64,000 nt of DNA from Actinomyces sp. ph3 (GCF_000308055.1 NZ_CAGY01000001.1:1-64000); one strand, 5' to 3'; shown: positions 8,457-17,356, counted from the first letter of the stretch. Numbers and translations: made by a program. Notes: a model not told the origin generated them from the sequence alone.

Positions 8457-9149
8457 GTGGAGAGCAGTGATGCGCGCACCCGGCAGCAGGTACGTGACCT
8501 TGTTGTTGAGAAGGGGCCGGTAACCGCCTCGACAATTGCGCGCATTCTTGGACTGACGACTGCGGCAGTGCGTCGTCACCTCACCATCTTGCTTTCCGAT
8601 AACGAAATTGCTGAGCACGAACCGGGACAGGTAGGGCGACGCGGGCGCGGACGTCCTGCACGCCACTATGTTGCCACTGCTCGGGCGCACGAAAAACTTG
8701 CTGAAAGTTACTCAGACCTTGCCTCTAAAGCTCTCGGATACCTTGGGCAAGTTGGCGGGGGAGAAGCGATTGATTCTTTTGCTGCGGCTCGCTCTCGAGA
8801 AATCGAAAGGCGCTATGCGGCTACGGTTCGTGAGGCAGGTAGTGACCCGAGGCTGCGAGCTCAAGCTCTCGCAGACGCACTCACTGCAGATGGCTACGCG
8901 GCAACGGTTCGCGATATTGGCCGAGGTGGGTATGCTGTCCAGCTCTGTCAGGGGCATTGCCCGATTAGGCAGGTTGCTGGCGACTTCCCACAGCTGTGTG
9001 AGGCTGAGACTGCCGCGTTTTCGCGACTGCTCAATGTTCACGTTCAACGACTTGCAACACTTGCGGGTGGGGAACACGTGTGCACAACCAATATTCCGGT
9101 TTCTGCACCTGTCATCTCTCCCGCGGCGCGAGCTGCTCTTCGCAAGTAG
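8457..9149 (+). CDS. sufR: SufR-type Fe-S responsive repressor
   Basis: The 230-aa regulator has an N-terminal winged helix-turn-helix (residues 5-65, with TASTIARILGLTTAAVRRHL). A C-terminal sensing region contains the cysteine pattern CQGHC-X11-C (around residues 168-184) followed by another Cys in HVCTTN. SufR proteins bind a [4Fe-4S] cluster through such cysteines and repress the suf operon when cluster supply is sufficient. The gene leads the suf operon as in mycobacteria (Rv1460). An upstream in-frame GTG at 8430 would add nine residues, but GGAGGG at 8446-8451 fits the GTG at 8457. Confidence 0.9.
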   Translation: MESSDARTRQQVRDLVVEKGPVTASTIARILGLTTAAVRRHLTILLSDNEIAEHEPGQVGRRGRGRPARHYVATARAHEKLAESYSDLASKALGYLGQVGGGEAIDSFAAARSREIERRYAATVREAGSDPRLRAQALADALTADGYAATVRDIGRGGYAVQLCQGHCPIRQVAGDFPQLCEAETAAFSRLLNVHVQRLATLAGGEHVCTTNIPVSAPVISPAARAALRK

Positions 9150-9188
9150 CAGCGCATCACTGAAATAACCGAATTGACGAGGAAAAAT

Positions 9189-10634
9189 ATGACCCAGTCA
9201 CCACCGGTCACCGACGCAACTACTCAGATGAGTGACGATGAGATCATCAGCTCCATCGGCGCATACGAGTACGGGTGGCACGATAACGATGACTATTCGA
9301 AAGATGTCCCCCTTGGTATTAACGAGTCGGTTGTCCGTTTTATCTCTGATGTAAAGGACGAACCGCAGTGGATGCGCGAAAGGCGTTTGAAGGCGCTTGA
9401 GTTATTCGAGCGTAAGCCGATGCCGACGTGGGGTCCTGATCTTTCGGGTGTCGATTTCGATGCCTTCAAGTACTACGTGCGTCCCACCGATCGTCAGGTG
9501 AATGACTGGGAAGACCTCCCCGAAGAAATTCGTCATACCTACGATCGTCTGGGTATTCCCGAGGCCGAGAAGAACCGCCTGGTTTCCGGCGTCGCTGCTC
9601 AGTATGAATCCGAGGTCGTCTACCAGCAGATCCAAGACGATTTGGAGAAGCAGGGCGTGATCTTCACTGACACCGACACCGGTTTGCGTGAGCATCCGGA
9701 GATTTTCGAAGAGTACTTCGGTAAGTGCGTTCCGGCTGGAGACAATAAGTTCTCCGCTCTGAATACCGCAGCATGGTCTGGTGGTTCCTTCGTTTACGTC
9801 CCGCCGGGTGTACACGTCAACATTCCTCTTCAGGCCTATTTCCGTATCAACACCCAGGCAATGGGACAGTTCGAGCGAACCCTGATTATTGCTGACGAAG
9901 GTTCCTACGTTCACTACGTCGAAGGTTGCACCGCTCCTATTTACGATGAGAACTCTCTGCACTCAGGTGTCATTGAGATTTTCGTGAAGAAGGATGCGCG
10001 TGTTCGTTACACCACGGTGCAGAACTGGTCGACAAACGTGCTGAACCTCGTGACTCAGCGTGCAATGGTCGACGAGGGCGGCACCATGGAATGGGTTGAC
10101 GGCAATATGGGTGCTGCTATCACGATGAAGTACCCTGCTTGCTTCCTGATGGGTGAGCATGCTCGCGGTGAAACTCTCTCTATTGGTTTCGCTGGTCCGG
10201 GGCAGCAGCAAGACACCGGTGCAAAGATGGTCCACATGGCACCCCACACTTCTTCTTCGATCGTGTCGAAGTCGGTGTCTCGTGGTGGCGGCCGCACTTC
10301 CTACCGCGGTCTTGTTCAGATCAATGCACGTGCCCGCCACTCGAAGTCCAACGTGCTCTGTGACGCGCTTCTTGTGGACAAGGTGTCGCGTACTGATACT
10401 TATCCCTACGTCGATGTCCGTACTGATGACGTCGAAATGGGACACGAAGCAACTGTTTCTAAGGTTTCCGCCGATCAGCTCTTCTATTTGATGAGTCGCG
10501 GTTTGGATGAGAACGAGGCGATGGCGACAATCGTCCGCGGCTTTGTTGAGCCGATCGCCAAGGAACTCCCCATGGAATATGCCCTTGAATTGAACCGACT
10601 CATTGAGTTGCAGATGGAAGGATCTGTTGGCTGA
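9189..10634 (+). CDS. sufB: Fe-S cluster assembly scaffold SufB
   Basis: The 481-aa protein is SufB, the scaffold subunit of the SufBCD complex. Family features include the YVPPGVHVNIPLQAYFRIN segment, EGCTAP with its conserved Cys, and a C-terminal beta-helix. It is uninterrupted, unlike the intein-bearing SufB of M. tuberculosis. An AGGA motif precedes the ATG at 9189; a TTG at 9174 would extend it by five residues but lacks a ribosome site. The last base of its TGA is the first base of the sufD ATG. Confidence 0.96.
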   Translation: MTQSPPVTDATTQMSDDEIISSIGAYEYGWHDNDDYSKDVPLGINESVVRFISDVKDEPQWMRERRLKALELFERKPMPTWGPDLSGVDFDAFKYYVRPTDRQVNDWEDLPEEIRHTYDRLGIPEAEKNRLVSGVAAQYESEVVYQQIQDDLEKQGVIFTDTDTGLREHPEIFEEYFGKCVPAGDNKFSALNTAAWSGGSFVYVPPGVHVNIPLQAYFRINTQAMGQFERTLIIADEGSYVHYVEGCTAPIYDENSLHSGVIEIFVKKDARVRYTTVQNWSTNVLNLVTQRAMVDEGGTMEWVDGNMGAAITMKYPACFLMGEHARGETLSIGFAGPGQQQDTGAKMVHMAPHTSSSIVSKSVSRGGGRTSYRGLVQINARARHSKSNVLCDALLVDKVSRTDTYPYVDVRTDDVEMGHEATVSKVSADQLFYLMSRGLDENEAMATIVRGFVEPIAKELPMEYALELNRLIELQMEGSVG

Positions 10635-11815
10635 TGACGACCCAAGAGACCGCTGCCCGTCCGCATTCTCACGGAGCGGGGGCACCCGTAGCACATTCGT
10701 CCCGAGGCGATCGCCCCACTTCTTTCTCTCTTGAAGAGATTCCTGCGCCTCATGGGCGCGAGGAAGATTGGCGTTTTACTCCGCTTCGTCGAATTGAAAA
10801 ACTATTTGATCCCAACTTCTTTGAGTCGCAGCCCCTGGGCTTGCAGGTGAACGCACCTGCTGAAGTGACTGTTGAAGAAGTCGGGCGCGATGATTCGCGT
10901 CTGGGAAGCGTTCTCGCCCCTGGCGACCGCACGTCGGTTGTTGCGTGGAATGCTTTCACCCGCGCACAAATCGTCACTGTTCCTCCGCGTACCGAGGTCA
11001 CCGATCCCGTCATGATTGATATTGACGGTGATGAGCATGCCCGCGTCCAGCACCTGCTTGTCAGTGTTGGAAGCCAGTCTGCCGCAACCGTTGTTATTAA
11101 TCACCGAGGCGGCGGTCAAGGTGCGCTCAACCAGACAGTTGAGATTGAGGCGGGTGACGCCTCGGATCTGACAATCGTTTCGATTCAGGAATGGGACGAC
11201 ACCTACGTACACGCATCGAATCACCGCATTGCGATTGGACGCGATGCAAAGGTTCGCCACATCGTCGTTAGCCTTGGTGGTGACCTTGTACGTATCTGCT
11301 CTGATACTGATTATCGCGGTCCTGGCGGCGAATTGACCATGCTCGGTCTGTACTTCGTCGACTCTGGACAACACCTTGAGCACCGAGTGTTCGTTGACCA
11401 CTCGCAGCCAAATTGCTACTCCCGCGTGACATACAAGGGGGCACTTCAGGGGAAGGACGCACACTCTGTGTGGATCGGGGACTGCCTGATTCGCGAGGCT
11501 GCCGATGGAACCGATACCTACGAGCTCAACCGTAACCTCGTACTGAGTGAAGGAGCGAAGGCCGACTCCGTTCCTAACCTCGAAATTGAGAACGGTGAAA
11601 TCGTCGGTGCTGGACATGCATCCGCAACTGGACGCTTTGATGATGAACAGCTCTTCTACCTGATGAGCCGCGGCATTGACGAAGCTGGTGCACGTCGTTT
11701 GGTCGTTCGCGGATTCTTCGCCGAACTTATTGAACAAATCGGCGTTCCGCAGGTTCAAGAACACCTGATGAACGCAATTGAAAAGGAACTGGAACGCGCC
11801 GCTCTTGGCGCCTGA
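10634..11815 (+). CDS. sufD: Fe-S cluster assembly protein SufD
   Basis: The 393-aa SufD is the paralogous partner of SufB and helps build the cluster on the SufBC2D complex. Family features are the early EEDWRFTPL motif (residues 40-48), the long beta-helix core, and the C-terminal ATGRFDDEQLFYLMSRGI segment, which resembles the end of SufB. It starts on the sufB stop, so the two are probably made in equal amounts. A 60-base gap with a small stem-loop separates it from sufC. Confidence 0.95.
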   Translation: MTTQETAARPHSHGAGAPVAHSSRGDRPTSFSLEEIPAPHGREEDWRFTPLRRIEKLFDPNFFESQPLGLQVNAPAEVTVEEVGRDDSRLGSVLAPGDRTSVVAWNAFTRAQIVTVPPRTEVTDPVMIDIDGDEHARVQHLLVSVGSQSAATVVINHRGGGQGALNQTVEIEAGDASDLTIVSIQEWDDTYVHASNHRIAIGRDAKVRHIVVSLGGDLVRICSDTDYRGPGGELTMLGLYFVDSGQHLEHRVFVDHSQPNCYSRVTYKGALQGKDAHSVWIGDCLIREAADGTDTYELNRNLVLSEGAKADSVPNLEIENGEIVGAGHASATGRFDDEQLFYLMSRGIDEAGARRLVVRGFFAELIEQIGVPQVQEHLMNAIEKELERAALGA

Positions 11816-11847
11816 GGCTACACGACAGTAGGACGACAACTACAGTG

Positions 11848-11862
11848 CGGCGTCTAGCGCCG
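11848..11862 (+). other. short stem-loop in the sufD-sufC gap
   Basis: CGGCG and CGCCG form a 5-bp stem with a TCTAG loop, ending directly before the AAGAGGAG ribosome-binding site of sufC. It may be an mRNA processing or stability element that lets SufC be made at a higher dose than SufB and SufD. The stem is short and could be fortuitous. Confidence 0.3.
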
Positions 11863-11875
11863 AAGAGGAGAAAAA

Positions 11876-12628
11876 ATGTCGACTTTGACTATTAAAGACC
11901 TTCACGCATCCGTTGAGACCGCTGAGGGACCGAAGGAAATCCTGAAGGGCGTGAACCTGACCATTAATTCCGGTGAGATTCACGCAATCATGGGCCCCAA
12001 CGGCTCGGGCAAGTCAACTCTTGCCTACGCTCTTGCAGGACACCCCGCCTACGAAATCACCAGTGGCGAAGCTTACCTCGATGATGCTTCGATTCTGGAC
12101 ATGAGCGTGGATGAGCGCGCGAAAGCTGGCCTTTTCCTGGCAATGCAGTACCCGGTTGAAGTTGCTGGTGTTTCGGTTTCGAACTTCCTGCGTACAGCAA
12201 AGACCGCAGTTGACGGTCATGCGCCCCAGATTCGTCAGTGGGTGAAGGACGTGAACCAGGCTATGGAGAATCTGCGGATGGATCCTTCCTTCGCAGAACG
12301 CGACGTTAATGTTGGCTTCTCCGGCGGTGAGAAGAAGCGTCTCGAGATTCTCCAGATGGAACTGCTCAAGCCTTCCTTCGCGATCCTTGATGAGACCGAC
12401 TCTGGTTTGGATGTCGATGCTCTTCGCATCGTTTCTGAGGGCGTCAATCGCGTCCATGGCAATACCGGCTGCGGAGTTATGCTCATTACGCACTACACCC
12501 GTATTCTGCGCTACATCAAGCCCAGCCACGTTCACGTTTTTGTCAACGGCCAGGTTGCAGCCCAGGGCGGTCCTGAACTTGCTGATGAGCTGGAAGAGAA
12601 CGGCTACGATTCCTACCTGGAGAAGTGA
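11876..12628 (+). CDS. sufC: SUF system ATPase SufC
   Basis: The 250-aa ABC-type ATPase of the SufBCD complex has Walker A GPNGSGKST (residues 41-49), signature FSGGEKKR and Walker B FAILDETDSGLD. The ETDSGLD variation after Walker B is characteristic of SufC rather than transport ATPases. It drives conformational change of SufB-SufD for cluster assembly. The ribosome-binding site AAGAGGAG is strong. sufS follows after nine bases. Confidence 0.97.
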   Translation: MSTLTIKDLHASVETAEGPKEILKGVNLTINSGEIHAIMGPNGSGKSTLAYALAGHPAYEITSGEAYLDDASILDMSVDERAKAGLFLAMQYPVEVAGVSVSNFLRTAKTAVDGHAPQIRQWVKDVNQAMENLRMDPSFAERDVNVGFSGGEKKRLEILQMELLKPSFAILDETDSGLDVDALRIVSEGVNRVHGNTGCGVMLITHYTRILRYIKPSHVHVFVNGQVAAQGGPELADELEENGYDSYLEK

Positions 12629-12637
12629 GCTTTCTCG

Positions 12638-13915
12638 GTGACTGAAGACTTTTCGCTTCAAGAGCTCTCGCGACTGCGCGCCGACTTTCCCATCCTCGGG
12701 AGGGTCGGCCGCGGTGGCAAGCCCATTGCCTATCTTGATTTCAGCGCGACTTCGCAAAAGCCCGTGCAGGTCATCGATGCGATCAGTAATTTCTACCGCA
12801 CCAGTAATGGCGCAGTACATCGTGGGACGCATCTGCTGGGTGATGAGTCGACTGCTGCCTTCGAAGAAGGACGCTCGATTCTGGCTGATTTTATTGGCGG
12901 TCGCGTCAATGAGATCGTTTGGACAAAGAACGCGACAGAGGCAATTAATTTAGTTGCACTGGCAATGCGAAACGCATCGCAAGACAGCAGTGCAAAGCCG
13001 TCTCCTGTCAAGCTTTCGGCGGGGGATAACATTGTTATTACCCGAGCAGAGCATCACGCAAACCTAGTTCCATGGCAGCAGCTCTGTGCTGCAACTGGGA
13101 CGGAGCTTCGCTGGCTCGACCTTCATGAAGATGGCCGGATTGATTGTGAGACTCTTGGGGTAATCGATGAACACACGCGTCTGGTTGCCTTCACACATGT
13201 GTCGAATGTGACCGGTGCGGTTTCACCCGTTGAGCCGATCGTTTCGCGCGCACGCCAATGCGGCTCTCTTGTACTTCTTGATACCTGTCAGTCCAGCGCA
13301 CATATGCCGGTCAATGTCAGGGAACTTGGAGTCGACTTTGCGGTCTTCTCATCGCATAAGATGCTGGGGCCAACCGGTATTGGAGCGCTGTGGGGGAGAA
13401 GCGAACTTCTTTCACAGATGCCGCCAGTTCTGACCGGTGGTTCGATGATCGAGGATGTCACAATGGAGTCCTCGACTTTCATGCCTGCCCCCGAGCGTTT
13501 TGAAGCTGGAAGCCAGCCGATCGCTCAGATCGTTGGCTGGAGTGCCGCTCTTCAATACCTCAGCGGTATCGGTATGGCACGCATTGCTGAGCACGAACGC
13601 ATTCTGACTTCCTACATGTTGGAAGGCATTTCCGGTATTGACGGTGTTCGCGTCTTGGGACCGGGAGCGGATAAAGAGCGGATCGGTGTCGTCGCATTTG
13701 CCGTGGAGGGCGTGCATCCTCATGATGTTGGGCAAGTCTTGGATTCGCAGGACATAGCCGTGCGAGTTGGTCATCATTGTGCGATTCCGTTGCACCACTT
13801 CTTCGGAGTCCGTTCTTCGACGCGGGCATCCGTCGGACCGACAACAACTCGCGAAGAGATTGATCGTTTCATTGAGGCCTTAGGACAGGTTCGTTCCTAC
13901 TTCGGAGGCAAATGA
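12638..13915 (+). CDS. sufS: cysteine desulfurase SufS
   Basis: The 425-aa class V aminotransferase-fold enzyme takes sulfur from L-cysteine with PLP. The PLP lysine is in SSHKMLGPTG, the PLP-contacting histidine in AEHHANLVPW, and the persulfide-forming cysteine in RVGHHCAIP. The STRASVG motif confirms the group II (SufS/CsdA) type. The start is GTG. Its TGA overlaps the sufU ATG, consistent with SufU being its sulfur acceptor. Confidence 0.96.
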   Translation: MTEDFSLQELSRLRADFPILGRVGRGGKPIAYLDFSATSQKPVQVIDAISNFYRTSNGAVHRGTHLLGDESTAAFEEGRSILADFIGGRVNEIVWTKNATEAINLVALAMRNASQDSSAKPSPVKLSAGDNIVITRAEHHANLVPWQQLCAATGTELRWLDLHEDGRIDCETLGVIDEHTRLVAFTHVSNVTGAVSPVEPIVSRARQCGSLVLLDTCQSSAHMPVNVRELGVDFAVFSSHKMLGPTGIGALWGRSELLSQMPPVLTGGSMIEDVTMESSTFMPAPERFEAGSQPIAQIVGWSAALQYLSGIGMARIAEHERILTSYMLEGISGIDGVRVLGPGADKERIGVVAFAVEGVHPHDVGQVLDSQDIAVRVGHHCAIPLHHFFGVRSSTRASVGPTTTREEIDRFIEALGQVRSYFGGK

Positions 13916-14382
13916 TGTCAAGCCTTGAACAGATGTATCAGCAGGTCATTCTTGACCATGCGCGTGAGCGCCACGGGACTGGTGATCCCTCAAGTCTTGC
14001 AGCCTCATCGCATCAAGTGAACCCGACTTGCGGAGACGAGACAACACTGGGTGTCACTCTGTCTGACTCCGGTCAGATCGAGGCGCTGACTTGGGATGGA
14101 GATGGCTGCTCGATTTCGCAGGCATCCCTTTCAATGCTCTCTGACATGGTGAGCGGAGCTGATCTGGAGCATGTCCGTGAGCTCTATGCTGCCATGGAAA
14201 AAATGATGCATTCACGCGGACTGGGCGTGGATGACGATACCCTCGACCTCCTTGGTGATGCCGCTGCATTGGAGGGAACCTCGCAGTTCCCGAATCGTGT
14301 GAAGTGCGCACTCCTTGGATGGTATGCATTGCGCGATGCTCTCGCGCAGCTCGGAACCGATATTGCAGGAGAAAACGAGTAA
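13912..14382 (+). CDS. sufU: SufU-type sulfur acceptor
   Basis: The 156-aa protein has the zinc-binding SufU pattern: Cys-Gly-Asp in NPTCGDE, Cys in DGDGCSIS, and a later Cys in NRVKCALL. In Gram-positive bacteria SufU takes the persulfide from SufS and hands it to SufBCD. Two adjacent ATG codons (13912 and 13915) can serve as start. The TAA overlaps the next gene's ATG (TAATG). Confidence 0.94.
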   Translation: MMSSLEQMYQQVILDHARERHGTGDPSSLAASSHQVNPTCGDETTLGVTLSDSGQIEALTWDGDGCSISQASLSMLSDMVSGADLEHVRELYAAMEKMMHSRGLGVDDDTLDLLGDAAALEGTSQFPNRVKCALLGWYALRDALAQLGTDIAGENE

Positions 14383-14864
14383 TGGATACATCTTCCAACC
14401 CGATGGCACAAACTGATGCTGTCGAGCAGCGCTTTGCCCCTGCGCCTTCTGCAGTTGCAAGCTCTGCCACGCCCGAGCAGGGTTCTGCTTCTGCACCCGA
14501 TGCGGCCTCGGCGAATGTATTCAATGTCGAAGGAACTGACATCATTGAAGGCGGGAGCATTGCCGGCCTTGATGTTCTTGAGGCACTCAAGGACGTCATC
14601 GATCCCGAACTAGGCATCAATATTGTTGACCTTGGTTTGGTCTACGGTCTCAAGGTTGCGACGGATGACTCAATTGTCATTGACATGACCTTGACCTCAG
14701 CGGCATGCCCCCTGACTGACATTATCGAGCGCCAGGCGCAGATGGTACTGGCTTCGCTCTCGGATGATGTCTTGATCAATTGGGTCTGGATGCCCGCTTG
14801 GGGTCCAGATCGTATTACAAGCGATGGCCGCGAACAGCTCCGCGCAATTGGTTTTAACGTCTGA
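14382..14864 (+). CDS. sufT: SufT-like MIP18/DUF59 Fe-S maturation protein
   Basis: The 160-aa protein has a variable Ala/Ser-rich N-terminal third (residues 1-55), then a DUF59 domain marked by DPELGINIVDLGLVY and the Cys-Pro motif SAACPLTDI. This family, represented by Rv1466 at the same place in mycobacteria, helps mature or transfer Fe-S clusters when demand is high. The start chosen is the ATG overlapping the sufU stop. It closes the suf operon. Confidence 0.9.
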   Translation: MDTSSNPMAQTDAVEQRFAPAPSAVASSATPEQGSASAPDAASANVFNVEGTDIIEGGSIAGLDVLEALKDVIDPELGINIVDLGLVYGLKVATDDSIVIDMTLTSAACPLTDIIERQAQMVLASLSDDVLINWVWMPAWGPDRITSDGREQLRAIGFNV

Positions 14865-14882
14865 GCGAGTAGTGACGTGTCC

Positions 14883-14915
14883 GTGAACCCCTTCCGCTAT
14901 GCTGGAGGGGTTCAC
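14883..14915 (+). terminator. 12-bp stem-loop after the suf operon
   Basis: GTGAACCCC pairs with GGGGTTCAC, and three further pairs (one of them G-U) extend the stem. It lies 18 bases after the sufT stop and 23 bases before the next start. There is no T-run after it, so it is either a weak terminator or an mRNA 3'-end protector. The loop holds a TATGCT that could be a -10 box for the next gene. Confidence 0.45.
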
Positions 14916-14938
14916 CTGTACCAGAGGAAAGAGAAGCG

Positions 14939-16189
14939 ATGACTGTGGCCGATGCTCCTGTTGTGCAGCCTGTACTTTTGGGCGGAGATTTTGGAGTTTA
15001 TGCTCTTGCGCGTTCTTTCCACGAGGCCTATGGCGCAACTTCGATTGTGCTGTCTCATGCGCCGACTGTTGCGATCTCACGTTCAGCTTTTTGTCGGGTT
15101 GAGCCGATCGTTGCGCATGCTTCCGATGAGGAACTTCTCGCAACGCTTGGGAAACTCGCCGATACCTACGCGGATCGTGCTCTGGTCCTTGTCGCTAATC
15201 ATGACCTTCATTCTGAATTTGTTGCGCGTCATTGGGACGCTCTGAGCCAACATTACGCACTTCCATTTCCATCGATGGACGTTATCGATCGTGTGACGGA
15301 TAAGGGTGCCTTTGCTCAGCTCTGTGATGAGCTGGGGGTACCTACGCCGGCAACGCGTGTGGTGTCCTTCCGTGATTTTTCTGCCGAGGCTCCAGTGCGT
15401 CCCGAAATTCCGTTTAGTTTCCCCGTGGTGGCAAAAGCCGCGCGCGGAAATGATTATGACGCCTTGGAATTCGAAGGAAAACGCAAGATCTGGTTTGTCG
15501 AGAGCCAAGAGGAACTGAACGACCTCTGGGATCTTCTGGGACGTGTTGGCTTCCGCGGTGACTTTGTTGTTCAGGAACTGATTCCTGGAGATAACACGCA
15601 GATGCGTTCAGTGACCGCCTATGTCGACTCTCACGGGCATATGACTTTGATTGGTTCCGCACGAGTCCTCTTGGAAGATCATGCGCCAACCATGATCGGT
15701 AATCCCGTTGCAATGATTACCGAGGCGTTTCCCCAGCTGTGGGAGGATGCGCGACGTATTCTTGAAGCAGCTAACTATCGTGGCTTCGCGAACTTCGATG
15801 TGAAGATTGATCCCCGTGATGGTCGCGCGCTCTTCTTTGAAGTGAATCCTCGAATCGGGCGGAACTCGTGGTACATGACCGCTGCGGGGCATAACCCAAT
15901 GATTCCAATGGTTGATGATCTTGTTCGCGGTGTGGAACACAGCCCTGAAGAAGTAAATGAGGAAATCCTTTATTCGATGGTTCCCGATCGATTGCTCCTG
16001 CGATACATCCGAGAGCCCGAGCTTGCCCAGCGAGTGCGTAGTTTGATTCGAGAGGGGAAGCGTTTCGACCCGCTCTTCTACTCAGCTGATTCGGATCTAC
16101 GCCGCTCGCTGACTCTTCACCTGCAAAAGCTCAATCACTACCGAAAGTTCCATAGGTACTATCCTCAAGCGAACGACCGTTCATTCTAA
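14939..16189 (+). CDS. ATP-grasp carboxylate-amine ligase
   Basis: The 416-aa protein has an ATP-grasp fold. The N-terminal region (1-120) carries a nucleotide-like opening PVLLGGDFGVYALARSFHE. The central part has VVAKAARGNDYDALEFEGK, and the metal/ATP-binding segment is FFEVNPRIGRNSWYMTAAG. ATP-grasp ligases join a carboxylate to an amine through an acyl-phosphate. The closest roles I recall for this architecture are D-aspartate ligase-like enzymes acting on peptidoglycan precursors. A FemAB-type transferase follows 13 bases downstream, which supports a cross-bridge role, but the substrate is not readable from sequence. Confidence 0.8.
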   Translation: MTVADAPVVQPVLLGGDFGVYALARSFHEAYGATSIVLSHAPTVAISRSAFCRVEPIVAHASDEELLATLGKLADTYADRALVLVANHDLHSEFVARHWDALSQHYALPFPSMDVIDRVTDKGAFAQLCDELGVPTPATRVVSFRDFSAEAPVRPEIPFSFPVVAKAARGNDYDALEFEGKRKIWFVESQEELNDLWDLLGRVGFRGDFVVQELIPGDNTQMRSVTAYVDSHGHMTLIGSARVLLEDHAPTMIGNPVAMITEAFPQLWEDARRILEAANYRGFANFDVKIDPRDGRALFFEVNPRIGRNSWYMTAAGHNPMIPMVDDLVRGVEHSPEEVNEEILYSMVPDRLLLRYIREPELAQRVRSLIREGKRFDPLFYSADSDLRRSLTLHLQKLNHYRKFHRYYPQANDRSF

Positions 16190-16202
16190 GGGGACTTTTC
16201 TT

Positions 16203-17222
16203 ATGACAGATACACAGCTACGTGAGATCACTGCTGAGGAAATGCGTATTGGCGCGGCCGGAGTGACTCCTCTGCCCATTGAACAGTCCGCAATTTGGGA
16301 ACAGTACGAGGCCGTTGAGGGGCGCAAGCTCTGGGGACGTTTCGAGTATTCGGAAAATGGCAAGCGCATCGCTCTTGTTGCGCTCTATGAGTACTCAATG
16401 CGAGGTGCGCGCTACCTTTGGGCGAAACACGGACCGGTGTGGCTTAAGGAGGCCACACCGAGCCGCGAACGTGCTTTCCGTGATGCGCTTGGACGTTACG
16501 TTCGTCAGAAAGACTCATCGATCGTTTTTATTCGCCTGAATGCGATCTTTAATGACTCCGATCTTCGCGATGTCATGCAGATTATTACCTATGACCGCAC
16601 CGTCATCATTCGTTCCTATGGCGGTGATGAGGAAAAGATCCTTGGGGATATGACGAAGGAAGGTCGGCGTCAGCTTCGGCGTTCGCGCAAGGCCTTGTCT
16701 GAAGTTCAAACAACGATCGCTGACGAGCATGCTCAGGCCGCGGAGGATTTCACTGAGTACTACGAGGTGCTGAAAGAGACTGCTGAACGCGATGGTTTCA
16801 GTCCTCACCCGGCTGAGGTCTACTCAACAATGCTGAAAGTCCTTGGCCCCGAGCATTCACGCCTCTTCGTGCTTCGAGTCGATGGGGAAGTGGTCGCATG
16901 GAATTTGATCCTTATCAATGACCGTCAGGCTGAATGCTATTACGGCGCAACGACCGCGAAGGCCCGTAAATTGGGAGCAATGCCTGAGCTTGATGTTCAG
17001 TGTGCCATCATCTTGGGACCTGAGCTTGACGTCAATGGCGGTATCGACCTGATGGGAATTCACTCGCCTCGTGTTCCCGAACTATTTACAGTCGGGAAAT
17101 ACAAGTTGAGTTTTGCTCAGGGGTATACAGACGTCCCGGGAGCATGGGATCTGCCTCTGCGCCCGCGTCTGTATGCAGGTTTACGAAATCTGCTCTCAAT
17201 TAAGCGTGCTCTTCGTTCGTGA
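16203..17222 (+). CDS. FemAB-type peptidoglycan bridge aminoacyltransferase
   Basis: The 339-aa protein has two GNAT-like halves typical of FemX/MurM proteins: an N-terminal part with YLWAKHGPVW and a C-terminal part with VDGEVVAWNLILIN and AECYYGATT. These enzymes move an amino acid from aminoacyl-tRNA to the side chain of lipid II residue 3. A short basic helix near residues 155-170 (GRRQLRRSRKALS) could contact tRNA. It forms a two-gene unit with the ATP-grasp gene upstream. The transferred residue is unknown; Lys, Orn, Ala or Ser are options in Actinomyces relatives. Confidence 0.85.
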   Translation: MTDTQLREITAEEMRIGAAGVTPLPIEQSAIWEQYEAVEGRKLWGRFEYSENGKRIALVALYEYSMRGARYLWAKHGPVWLKEATPSRERAFRDALGRYVRQKDSSIVFIRLNAIFNDSDLRDVMQIITYDRTVIIRSYGGDEEKILGDMTKEGRRQLRRSRKALSEVQTTIADEHAQAAEDFTEYYEVLKETAERDGFSPHPAEVYSTMLKVLGPEHSRLFVLRVDGEVVAWNLILINDRQAECYYGATTAKARKLGAMPELDVQCAIILGPELDVNGGIDLMGIHSPRVPELFTVGKYKLSFAQGYTDVPGAWDLPLRPRLYAGLRNLLSIKRALRS

Positions 17223-17356
17223 CATTGGGGCGAGGCGGCTACGATAGAAGGGTCCAAGCCTGCTGATTCTCGAAAGAGCGTTTGACACGCCATCGTATGC
17301 GTGCAGTCAGTGGGTAGAGATGGCGCAAGTCGCCAGAACCCGAAGGAGCACAGCTC
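17223..17356 (+). promoter_or_regulatory. thrS promoter and structured leader
   Basis: A -10-like TACGAT lies near 17240. About 105 bases of leader follow. GCCATC (17289-17294) can pair with GATGGC (17318-17323), while TGGCG (17319-17323) can also pair with CGCCA about five bases on. These pairings exclude each other. AAGGAG lies 9-14 bases before the GTG. The T-box sequence expected of a tRNA-sensing leader is not present. A control function is a guess from base pairing only. Confidence 0.35.

Noticed and set aside
9189-10634. Possible intein in sufB
   Set aside because: SufB is of normal length with continuous family motifs; no intein block is present.
9963-10694. 243-codon minus-strand frame opposite sufB
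   Set aside because: It lies inside sufB with no ribosome site and a low-complexity His/Arg-rich product.
10802-11839. 345-codon minus-strand frame opposite sufD
   Set aside because: sufD is certain from motifs and operon context; the antisense product looks random, with many Cys and His.
17223-17356. T-box riboswitch before thrS
   Set aside because: The conserved T-box sequence and antiterminator bulge are missing, and the leader is short.
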